A DNA stretch of 64,000 nucleotides from Symsagittifera roscoffensis (taxonomy: Eukaryota > Xenacoelomorpha > Acoela > Convolutidae). Within the stretch, counting starts at the first letter, position 1; each line of letters begins with the position of its first letter. The notes under the pieces are model-generated. The model saw only the letters and a list, made by a program, of their open reading frames with translations. It did no database searches and had not been told where the DNA came from. The stretch is from positions 65,133,277 through 65,197,276 of the forward strand of contig NC_087066.1 of NCBI RefSeq assembly GCF_963678635.1, given 5' to 3'. The position numbers and the translations under genes were made by a program. Below, in pieces: positions 12,160-24,200 of this stretch.

Positions 12160-13080
12160 GTAAATGAAACTTTTTAATAAGTTTAGCGGTGTTTAATGAA
12201 ACTTTTAGATTTTTTTCTACTGTAAAACAGCACAATCTTAAGTTTTGCGGTTTTTAGTTTTTTAAAATCTTTCCAGTTGTACTGATAGCACAGAATGTTA
12301 CGACTTGAGTAGTTTTGCAATTTTGAGCTTTAAGTTTTCTGTGGTACAAGTAAACAGAACGTGACTCTTACAGTCTTTTTTGCATTTTGTCAAGTTTTAA
12401 CTGGTTATATAAAAAGCGCAAAAAATTTGGAACTGTTATTTCGCATTTTTTGTTACATTATTTGCCGTACAACTTGTTTGATGTACATATGTAAAACAGC
12501 AGCAAAAAATGCTACTATAATAATTGTTTTTTTTCAAGAAAACTTTAAAAAGTCCTAAGTCTAAATTGCATTTTGGTACCTTTTTTTGCTGCTAGTTTTA
12601 CGCGTTTGCTAGTAGTTTTACATTTTTGATCAGAAACTGTTAGTTTTCCTAGACTGTTAATTTTACATGTTTACTAAATTTCTTCGAGAAAAAATATTGC
12701 TGTGCAACTAGCACAAAATATGAAAAGGACAATTTTAAAAGAAAACGTTTAATATTTTTCTTGTACAAGTAGTAATAAAATGTTTGAAGAACAGTATTTA
12801 ACACAATGTTTTTTGCTGTGCACAGTGAAAACTGAATTTTTCTTGCATAATTTGAAAATGTTGTTCCTGATGAACAAGGAGCACAGAATTTTACTCTTTC
12901 AGTGTTAGTTTTGAACTTCTTATTTTTTTGCTATACATGGAGCCTAGAACGCTGGCTGTTTGCTTTAACAAAAATTGTGGTGCTGAAAAAGTAGTACGAA
13001 AAAACTTTGAATACAGTAAATTTTACAATTTTCTGTACAAGTAGCTCAACTTTTCATTTACCAAAAACATGCAAACCTAA
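12160..13080. repeat. Decayed AT-rich satellite, right part
   Basis: Continuation of the satellite seen at 5.4-8.3 kb. The TACAAGTAGCACAGAATG-like motif occurs at about 12277, 12343, 12704, 12763, 12872 and 13034. Confidence 0.5.
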
Positions 13081-13693
13081 TACATCAAAAATTATCAAAC
13101 AAGGGGAAAAATAATAGATGGAATGATAGAAAAAATTCTGAAAAGGCTTATAAGCAAATTTCCATATATCGACTTTCAAAATATTATAGAATCACATATC
13201 AATTAGAATTCTCAGCTCTGTAAAGGGTTCTAGAAAGCAAAAAAAATATCTGATTATAATTATGAATACAAAAAAAAACGACAAAAAATGAAAATTAAAC
13301 ATAACGAGATAGGCTTAAATCTGCAGAAACTCTACCGGAAATATGCAAATTTCAATCACTATGTACCAATGTTTGAGCATTTTCAATATTAAATAAATAT
13401 TACTCCAATATAGTATTTAAACAACGGAATGTCCAATATTAGTATGACTAGGAAAAATATATTGAGTCAATGAAAAAAAAAATGGCAACCCGATGATTTA
13501 AAAGTCAATAAAAAGATAATTAAATTAAGGCAAGCCAACCAGACAAGCAATTGCTGATCGAACACAGTGAAACAAGAATTTACACAAAAAATATCGTACA
13601 CCGAACTTTGTTTGTCATGCAAATTTTTTACACAATTGGAAAGAATACCATAGAAATTGCGGAAAACAGAAATAGGTCACTTTTAATTACCTA
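13081..13693. other. AT-rich non-coding stretch
   Basis: Between the satellite and the 932-bp tandem array. No gene or repeat identified. Confidence 0.4.
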
Positions 13694-16600
13694 CTTCCGT
13701 CACCGTCATATCTTTTTGCCTTGAAATACGCCACTTCTTTTTTTCCTGTGAAATTTACGAATGCTGAGAAAGCAAATTTACCTTTTGAAAATCTTTAACT
13801 TTACTTACAATTTCATTTTCAACGTTTTCTTTAGAAAACTTTGATTTTGATAAGATTTTAAGACGTATTCTTCAAACAAATCCTTCTAACTTATGTCTTA
13901 ACTAAATGAATCAACGGAAACTTGGACGAAAACAACTCATCTGAAACAAATTTCAGCATTTTCGAGATATTCTCAAAAATAATCAATGCCTGAAACAAGA
14001 TCCGTCGATTCACTACCTACCAGATTTTTCTATTAAATTTTTAAGAAATAGAGTATTTCAGCCATTGCGCATGAAATTTGCCATTCCAACTAAATTGACC
14101 ATTCTGTGAACAATTTTTTGGGAAAAAAAGACTAGTACGTAGTTGCAACGCTCTTGCCGATCGCAGGGTTAAATATAATAATTGTACGAAGATATCATGG
14201 TAAAGCATATACAAATTTCGGAAAAATGTATCCCGGAAAAAGAAAAGTTTTGAAAGGAAAAAAAGCTTATTGCAGTTCTGAGCACATACTTAATTCCAAT
14301 ATGCTTTATATTCTCAGTATTCTATTCCAAAGAAAAAAATTGTTTAGTTAACTAGTTCGATTGATTATGAAGCTAAGCTAAAAACCAATCCTCCATCCAA
14401 ACTTTGATAACCATGGCCAATAGACTTATAACAAGATGTCAATGGAATCGTGGAAACAGAAAAACTCATTAGCAACCCAATTTGAGAACACGGGATTGAT
14501 AGTGTTTTATTATCCGCTGTGGAACTTGCGTCAATTAACTTAATATGCGTTAAGTTAGCTAGAAAAATTCATTTACCACATAAAATTAAATAAGTCAGAA
14601 CTACAAAAAAAATTAAGCGTGACGAACTTCAACTTCCGTCATATCTTTTTGCCTTGAAATACGCCATTTCTTTTTTTTCCTGTGAAATTTACGAATGCTG
14701 AGAAAACAAATTTACCTTTTGAAAATCTTTAACTCTTCTTACAATTTCATTTTCAACGTTTTCTTTAGAAAACTTTGATTTTGATAAGATTTTAAGACGT
14801 ATTCTTCAAACAAATCCTTCTAACTTATGTCTTAACTAAATGAATCAACGGAAACTTGGACGAAAACAACTCATCTGAAACAAATTTCAGCATTTTCGAG
14901 ATATTCTAAAAAAAATCAATGCCTGAAACAAGATCCGTCGATTCACTACCTACCAGATTTTTCTATTAAATTTTTAAGAAATAGAGTATTTCAGCCATTG
15001 CGCATGAAATTTGCCATTCCAACTAAATTGACCATTCTGTGAACAAACTTTTGGGAAAAAAGACTAGTACGTAGTTGCAACGCTCTTGCCGATCGCAGGG
15101 TTAAATATATTAATTGTACGAAGATATCATGGTAAAGCATATACAAATTTCGGAAAAATGTATCCCGGAAAAAGAAAAGTTTTGAAAGGAAAAAAAGCTT
15201 ATTGCAGTTCTGAGCACATACTTAATTCCAATATGCTTTATATTCTCAGTATTCTATTCCAAAGAAAAAAATTGTTTAGTTAACTAGTTCGATTGATTAT
15301 GAAGCTAAGCTAAAAACCAATCCTCCATCCAAACTTTGATAACCATGGCCAATAGACTTATAACAAGATGTCAATGGAATCGTGGAAACAGAAAAACTCA
15401 TTAGCAACCCAATTTGAGAACACGGGATTGATAGCGTTTTATTATCCGCTGTGGAACTTGCGTCAATTAACTTAATATGCGTTAAGTTAGCTAGAAAAAT
15501 TCATTTACCACATAAAATTAAATAAGTCAGAACTACAAAAAAAATTAAGCGTGACGAACTTCAACTTCCGTCATATCTTTTTGCCTTGAAATACGCCACT
15601 TCTTTTTTTTCCTGTGAAATTTACGAATGCTGAGAAAACAAATTTACCTTTTGAAAATCTTTAACTCTTCTTACAATTTCATTTTCAACGTTTTCTTTAG
15701 AAAACTTTGATTTTGATAAGATTTTAAGACGTTTTCTTCAAACAAATCCTTTTAACTTATGTCTTAACTAAATGAATCAACGGAAACTTGGACGAAAACA
15801 ACTCATCTGAAACAAATTTCAGCATTTTCGAGATATTCTCAAAAATAATCAATGCCTGAAACAAGATCCGTCGATTCACTACCTACCAGATTTTTCTATT
15901 AAATTTTTAAGAAATAGAGTATTTCAGCCATTGCGCATGAAATTTGCCATTCCAACTAAATTGACCATTCTGTGAACAAATTTTTGGGAAAAAAGACTAG
16001 TACGTAGTTGCAACGCTCTTGCCGATCGCAGGGTTAAATATATTAATTGTACGAAGATATCATGGTAAAGCATATACAAATTTCGAAAAAATGTATCCCG
16101 GAAAAAGAAAAGTTTTGAAAGGAAAAAAAGCTTATTGCAGTTCTGAGCACATACTTAATTCCAATATGCTTTATATTCTCAGTATTCTATTCCAAAGAAA
16201 AAAATTGTTTAGTTAACTAGTTCGATTGATTATGAAGCTAAGCTAAAAACCAATCCTCCATCCAAACTTTGATAACCATGGCCAATAGACTTATAACAAG
16301 ATGTCAATGGAATCGTGGAAACAGAAAAACTCATTAGCAACCCAATTTGAGAACACGGGATTGATAGTGTTTTATTATCCGCTGTGGAACTTGCGTCAAT
16401 TAACTTAATATGCGTTAAGTTAGCTAGAAAAATTCATTTACCACATAAAATTAAATAAGTCAGAACTACAAAAAAAATTAAGCGTGACGAACTTCAACTT
16501 CCGTCATATCTTTTTGCCTTGAAATACGCCATTTCTTTTTTTTCCTGTGAAATTTACGAATGCTGAGAAAACAAATTTACCTTTTGAAAATCTTTAACTC

Positions 16601-17430
16601 TTCTTACAATTTCATTTTCAACGTTTTCTTTAGAAAACTTTGATTTTGATAAGATTTTAAGACGTATTCTTCAAACAAATCCTTCTAACTTATGTCTTAA
16701 CTAAATGAATCAACGGAAACTTGGACGAAAACAACTCATCTGAAACAAATTTCAGCATTTTCGAGATATTCTAAAAAAAATCAATGCCTGAAACAAGATC
16801 CGTCGATTCACTACCTACCAGATTTTTCTATTAAATTTTTAAGAAATAGAGTATTTCAGCCATTGCGCATGAAATTTGCCATTCCAACTAAATTGACCAT
16901 TCTGTGAACAAACTTTTGGGAAAAAAGACTAGTACGTAGTTGCAACGCTCTTGCCGATCGCAGGGTTAAATATATTAATTGTACGAAGATATCATGGTAA
17001 AGCATATACAAATTTCGGAAAAATGTATCCCGGAAAAAGAAAAGTTTTGAAAGGAAAAAAAGCTTATTGCAGTTCTGAGCACATACTTAATTCCAATATG
17101 CTTTATATTCTCAGTATTCTATTCCAAAGAAAAAAATTGTTTAGTTAACTAGTTCGATTGATTATGAAGCTAAGCTAAAAACCAATCCTCCATCCAAACT
17201 TTGATAACCATGGCCAATAGACTTATAACAAGATGTCAATGGAATCGTGGAAACAGAAAAACTCATTAGCAACCCAATTTGAGAACTCGGGATTATTAGT
17301 GTTTTATTATCCGCTGTGGAACTTGCGTCAATTAACTTAATATGCGTTAAGTTAGCTAGAAAAATTCATTTACCACATAAAATTAAATAAGTCAGAACAA
17401 CAAAAAAAAATTAAGCGTGACGAACTTCAA
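13694..17430. repeat. Four tandem copies of a 932-bp unit
   Basis: Units begin at 13694, 14633, 15565 and 16498 (CTTCCGTC) and the array ends at about 17430. Spacings are 939, 932, 933 and 933 bp; the first unit has 6 extra bases. Units are about 99 percent identical. Units 1 and 3 share CTCAAAAATAATCAATG and GCCACTTC, while units 2 and 4 share CTAAAAAAAATCAATG, GCCATTTC and ACAAACTTTTGGG. A 65-codon frame beginning TTG repeats in each unit but has no coding features. Confidence 0.95.
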
Positions 17431-17906
17431 AGACTTTTTACTGAAAAAATAAAATACAAAACAAAAACAAGGAAAAATTTATTTCGTTTGCATTGAATTC
17501 ATTTCGTTTGCTATTGCAAGGGTTTTAGTTGATTATGTCAGCTTAAAAATAGTGTCCAACAGTGAATCATTTTTAAAACTATTTATTATTTTTCATCATA
17601 GAAAAGTTGTCCTAAATTAACTTCAGCACAAATTTAGGAGTTAATCTTGCTAGTTTAGCTGAATTTTTTTTAAGGTTTAAGCAAAAAAACTTGTTGAATT
17701 GAAAAGATTTTTTAATTCTTTTTATTTTTATGACGTTAAAGCTCGGCATTGAATATGAGTTCACCTTGCCATTTCACAAATTTCAGCACAAACAAATCAT
17801 ATATCAGAACTCTTAATTAATAATTATTGCAATTTAATTGTTCATGTCACATGAATACGTTCATTTCATTTGATTGTTTTCTTAGTTTTTGATTCTTTCA
17901 GCAAAA
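17431..17906. other. PIGK 3' flank
   Basis: AT-rich DNA downstream of the PIGK stop codon; probably holds the 3' UTR and polyadenylation site on the minus strand. Confidence 0.4.
17721..17726 (-). promoter_or_regulatory. Candidate polyadenylation signal of PIGK
   Basis: TTTATT on the plus strand, i.e. AATAAA on the minus strand, about 180 bp after the PIGK stop. In AT-rich DNA this hexamer is common by chance. Confidence 0.25.
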
Positions 17907-18289
17907 TTACTGGTCTGGACTAAAGCACGTAGCAGAAACTAAACCATGTGGAATGAATTCAAAAGAAGCAGTTTTATGTCGACTGTTAATTTCATACGCC
18001 GAAACCCCAATGTAGATCAGGAGTCCTCCGAAGACTAAGACTGCGAACCAGGTCCCGTCATCAGTTTTTTTTCGTTCAATCATATTCACTTGTTCACTGA
18101 TTTTCTCGATCTTTTTAACATTTTTGCGCGATTCTTCACGTGATCGAAACTCAAGTTCTTCGTGATAAACCGTGAACATATTTCGATCAAAAAGGTCATC
18201 AATCGTTTTGTACTGAGGAGGTGACTCAACAATTTCGGCTGGTCGCACACTACCGAAGAAGTCAGTCACCAGGACACTTTTGGCATCTC
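17907..18289 (-). CDS. PIGK: PIGK exon 6
   Basis: Acceptor TTTCAG. Encodes [15 protein letters not shown], a variable charged linker, the membrane segment (about 351-369) and a short tail ending in TAA at 17909-17907. Confidence 0.93.
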
Positions 18290-21200
18290 CTGAAAGAATT
18301 TCCACAAATTATATCAGATTTTTAAAACCACCCTCAATTCTTTACAGCCCAAAGGAAGATAGAGCTATAAATTTTATAAATTTTTTCGCCATGATTAATA
18401 AAACCTTGACAATAGACAGTTAAATAATTGACCCAATTTGAGAAACTGGATCAAAAAGTGAATTTTGCTGAAACTTAAATTCAATTTTAAAAACTAGAAT
18501 GCTATCACGTTTTTCATGACCTTTACAGTTGCTGTTCGATATTGGAGATCGCCTTCCTTTTAACAACGTAATTGAACTGAATTAAAAAAGAAATCAAAAG
18601 TCAAACCTCGAAGAAGTAAATAAAAGTCTGAACAAACTTTAAAACTTTTCCTCAAAAAACTAAAAAAGCATTACGACCTATAAAAGTCTGAGCTAGATTC
18701 CTCGACTCTTCAAAAAGATTCCTGATCAGCTCAAAAAATTGATCAACGAGAGAAAATTTTGAAAAACAACTCAATCTGATCATTTACGGAGAAATACCTT
18801 TTGTTTAAAAATGCATAAATCTTAAGAAGAAAATTTCTCTGAGTATAGATAGACCAAGAAACATGAATGTTAACAGTGCCTGAGTAGAGGTCTGTTCTGT
18901 GCACAGTGTGTGAGTGGCACTTGGAGAAGGGACAGCAATCGAAGAATTTGGCCAGAGTCACTTTACTGTAGGAGTCGATCGTCTCCAGGAACTCCAACAT
19001 GTAATGTGAGAACCTAAAGTTACCACAAAATTATGTAACTAATGCACATTGTCAAGAAGTTAACAAACATAGCCAACAGAAAATTGAAGAATTAACAAGG
19101 AACTGGACAAAACAGAAAAATATATCTGTTTTTATCAACTTTCTTGGAATTGAACTTAAAAGAAATCAAAGTCAAACTACAAACCGTGAAATATAGAATT
19201 TTTTCCAAGAAAATCTCAATTTTCGAAAAAAAATAGATGGCCTTAGAGCTCTTTGAATTTTTAGAACAATTTATGTCTGACTCTTTTTTGATTAAAAAAA
19301 ATAAACAGTTCGACAAAACTGGATCAAAAAGTAATTTTTTTTATTTCGCAGGGAAATCTAAAAATCAAATTCGATTTTCGAAACTAAAAGTCGATCACGT
19401 TTTCCGTGACCTTCACACTTTTGCTGTTCGAGTGGAGTTTGCCTTCCTTTTAACAATGGAAATGCACCGAACTTGAAAAGAAACCACAAGTCAAACCGCG
19501 AAAAACCAAAAATGAGCGTGAACAAATTTAAGACTTTTTCCTAAAAAAAAAACAAAAAAATCACCAAGACCTATATAAGAGTACTCACTTTGTTCATTGC
19601 TCTTAATAAGATGATTTATCCACAAGGGAAAGGACCAACATACGAGCTGTTCAGTTCTTCACGGAGAACCATTAAGATATAAAGATATACATGCAATCCC
19701 CTGGTAAAGATAAACATGCAATCTGTTTGGTTATTTTTCCGAGCTAGGAAATTTTGCCTCACCCTCAAGCAACGAGAATGGTTTATGGTGGGCCTCGAAC
19801 ACCCGACCTTTTGATTGAGAAGCGGAGACGTAACCACTTCACCGTCACTCCCTACTAATTTTCAGGCATTGGATTTTGAATGCAGCTGACGAAGCAAGTG
19901 AAGTGGAATAGTGACTTACCTGTCTATTACATGTACTCCTATGGTGTGATCGCTGTGGTGACTGTAGCTGTCCTCGTCATTTCTCGCAGCCGCAAAGCCA
20001 ATCACATTCGGAGAGTAGATGTAACTTGAAAAAATACAAATAAAACAGATGCATCACAAGATAAGAGACTACAACAATTCGAAAAGTTCAATGACGAAAC
20101 AATTCAACCGACTGATCCACTATCAATTGAAGGAGTACGATCCATCAGCGCAACCCTCTCTAAACCATCAAGCGGTTGCTTTAATACAAAATCAGGTGAC
20201 GCTTATCTACCTTTTAACTTTCACGTTATCAACTGAGCATGTTTCTTTCACGTTCTTACCTGAGCATGGAGGCAGCCTTGCAAGTTTCAATCACAAACAG
20301 AAGAGACTTGTAGCGTCTTTTCTGGTACATTTGCTGGAATGTATCAGCCAGTTCCTGGTCAGATATCTCGTGGGTGTCCTGGAACTTCAGGAAGCCCACT
20401 CCTCCATGACCAGTCATGTAAACCAGCACGTTACTGTTCTCGTCCAGCAGCATTTGTTTCGACTAAAGCGAAATCAATTATTTGTCAATCAGCACATTAT
20501 GAAAGATTACTACCTCGTTACAGGGCTGATTTCAATTGTTTGGACACACGAAAAAAACTTGAAATTCAAAAGACGCCTTTGTCAAACTGGAGGTGCGGTT
20601 AAAAAGTAGACAACCTTTATTTCATACCGGTCATAAAGAAGACAATTTTAATTCTGACGTAAACGAATTTAAGGCGATCTAACGGCTAGCATAAAGCTCG
20701 ACTAGCGCAAAAATTGAAAATCGTATCGATTAGCATAAAAATTGAAACAACATTCAAATATTGACGAAATTTAATTCATTACATACAAAAAATACACCCA
20801 CCAGTTAGACCAAATTAAATTTACTAAACGCTGCATAAAAAACGCACGACTTTGATTGGCTGAAAATCTCTTATGTCAACATTTTGGGCCGACCAAACCA
20901 AAAATTTTTTTCTCAAGGCGCCTTCGACGCCAATATATACTAATTTTTAATGAGAGTACGCGCCAAAAAAAAAACGAAATTTTCTGGTAAAAACTTTCCA
21001 AAAAGTGCCCATAAATGGCATTTTTGATGGTATTTTTGAAAATTTGTTGTAAGAATAAAGGGTCTTCATAGTGTTCTGAGAGTGCTTGGAAAATCAACTA
21101 GGTCGACCTAAAAAAAAGATCGACGAAATTTTCAGGTTCAAGACAGTACATGTGGGGATGTGGCTGATCATGATTTATCTGTTAAGGAATTTCATTTGCT

Positions 21201-24200
21201 TGCTTCAATTTTGAATTTTCTCAAAAACTCAAGCTTCAATTTGAATGGATTAAGATTGCTGTTTTGTACTTCTGAAAAATTAAGCTATGAAAATTATGCT
21301 AGTGGTTACATTTTTACGTTTTCGACTTTATATGTTAAGGAATTTCATTTGCTTGCTTCAATTTTGAATTTTCTCAAAAACTCAAGCTTCAATTTGAATG
21401 GATTAAGATTGCTGTTTTGTACTTCTAAAAAATTAAGCTATGAAAATTATGCTAGTGGTTACACTTTTACGTTTTCGACTTTAATGCTAGTCGAGCGGCC
21501 ATCAAATTTAATTCTAAATTCTGATTAGTCGAAGACCGTTTTTACCGCCCACATACACAAGTACGAAGAACAAGGAACCAAACTCGAGAAAAAAATTTAC
21601 CCCCGGTACCCTAAAGTTTTGACAAATCATTCAAACAATGCATGGGCAAAATCCTCGAACAACAAAGATTTTCTACTTTATCAAGGAGATGTTAATCATA
21701 GCAAGTATCTGTCGTATTGGCGTTTCTCATGAGAAAAACTGAATAAACTTACCAAAAGCTTTTAGAAATTCAGACCCAAAAATGCCAACTTTTTTTAAAT
21801 TGGCTTTTGATGCCCGAACTTTTCTTGAAAGATTTTGAAACTGCGATCATGACGGAAATCAATTAAGTATTTGACACGACGGGCTATGTATGATGTTGGT
21901 TTCATTACGCCCAATGTACTTTCCGAAAATTTAAGGAACTCGGTTTTTCGCTATAATAAAAAAATCCCACCTTGAATTTATGAGCCTTCAGGCTATTCAG
22001 CCTGACCGCTGATTGCACGTTTACAAAATTATCAGTCTGGATGATCAGAAATTTTTTCTCGACATCAAAAACTTCTCAGTACAAATCTGAATTTTGGATA
22101 CGCTCAGTGGTTACGCTCATCTTAATATAAGCACTGCTTTTGACTGGGATATTCCCCTGAGAACTACCAAAAATGGAACACGAGATGGAACAAAAAAGTG
22201 GGGGTTAATTGGCGAAAGTTTTAGAATTTGTAGAAAAAACTGAACGCCCAAAAGTCGAATCCCGAAAGCAACTTCGATGAATATCTCGAGGTGAAACAGC
22301 TCTAAAGAATCTAGGAAAATATAATTATTGTATGAATAAATTATTTGGCTAAGAATTCCTATCTAGGGCGTCTTTTATCCTCGAAAATGTATTGGGAGAG
22401 AGTTACAATAATTTACCAAAACATAAGAAAAATTTCCATTTTCTTTAAACTATGATTTTTTTCTGCTGAAAATAAATCGGCTTAATTTTACATTTTGAGT
22501 TTTGTCCCATGCTATTCAATTATTCTTGATTTGGCTATCATGATTCTGAGTGGATAAAACAAACTTTGACTACTTTATGGCCTATCTACTCTTTGCTATG
22601 TAAGCTTCAAATTGGATGAACTTAGGACAAAGACTGAAGAAAACGCAAGCTTAGAATTTTAGCAGAATCATTGTTGCGCAATACATTTTGGCCAAAAATT
22701 TTCCATAAAAAAAGGGGCACGGGGCTTTTTTTGATTAATCAAAAGTTTCGCTAAATCTTCTGGTTCAATTACCGACAAAAAAATCAAAAATATCCTCTTA
22801 TGCAGCCCAAAAAAATTTAACCTCTTAAATGCTCGCCTATTTGAAAAATTTTATGTCGTAAAAATGACATTTTTTGGCTTTCACGCAAAAAGAAATTCAA
22901 TTTTTTAAAACTGAGAGGATTATAACGTTTTTAAGCTTGCTGGTCTACATACAAGGCTCATTTTGATATAGTTTTATCACCAATTAAACCCGTAGTTGAA
23001 GTTAATTTTTAGCTGACTTGAAAACCAAGCATAGCCAACAGACAGCTGGAAAAAAGTCAGTTGGATGTTAAAAAAAAACAAAGATTGTTTTTTTTAAAAA
23101 GTCTCAACTTACGATATTCAAAGAAAAAATGGTCTTAAGGCTCTTTTAATTTCTAGAACACTTAATGATTGGCACTTTTAAAGTTTAAACTAATAGGTTA
23201 AGTTTTTATTTCGTTCGGAAATTCCATAATTGAAGTCTACTTTCGAATTCTCTTTTCCCTGTTTAATAGTTGAGTTTGCTTTCCTTTAAACAAGAAATCA
23301 AAAGTCAAACCGCAAAAAAAAATATTTTGGAGCCTGATAAAAATCTAAGACTTTTCCTGAAAATAAATCATCGCGACCTATTTAAGAGTCTGAATTTTTT
23401 TTTCGAGGGGATGCATATCATTGGGGATACCAATAATAGGAATGGATACCATTGAGGGCTCAACTCAAGACAAAACTACTCGCATTAAGATTTGCGGAGA
23501 GAAATTGTTTTAGAGATCTTTTAAATTATCAATTTGCTCAGAACTTCTTGTTTTGAACCTGAATTTCTTTCCTTTGTTTTGAAGGGTGCTTACGCTCAGA
23601 AAATACGGTGCTCTAAGCTCAGAACTAATGTAGATCAATTTCCTGGTGCTGATATCTTGGACAAAATTACAGTGATGATTTAAACTGACCGGACAAAACA
23701 TTAAACTTGAACTTGAAACGCGTTTTTCACAAATTGGGTTGAAAAAGGCAAAAATTATGAGGATAAAACTTGCTTGGAATTAAAATGCTGCTATTTATTT
23801 TGCGGAATTAGAATTCTAAATTTTGGATCAATTTGGATCAATTTTGGTTTCTTCAATCAACCAAAAACTATCTCCAACTACGGTTTCAATTGCTAACAAA
23901 ACTAATTCAAAGTGAGCCTCTTATGTAGCCCAACAAGTTTTATAAAAGTGTAAAACCTCAATTTTGTAGAAATAATGATTATTTTCATTTGATGGCCGAA
24001 AAAACTAAGACACTAAGACTTTACTTTTAAACAGTTGCCCTCCTTAAGCCTTGTTACACTACATTAAAAAATCAATTTGATGTAGTTTTGTCAGCAATTG
24101 AACCATTTGCTTGTTTTGTTATTTTCATCTTCTGTCTCAAATCAACCCAATTTGAGAAAAACGCGTAATAAAATTCGAGTTTCTATTAACTTGAGCGGAT

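Noticed and set aside
14154-17148. Four identical 65-codon ORFs
   Set aside because: They begin with TTG, lie in the 932-bp tandem unit, and have no domain or codon signature.
19600-19853. Functional tRNA gene
   Set aside because: Only box-like motifs match; the stems do not close into a full cloverleaf by eye and a SINE body follows.
20049-20609. 186-codon plus-strand ORF
   Set aside because: Antisense shadow of PIGK exon 3; the minus strand carries the conserved protein.
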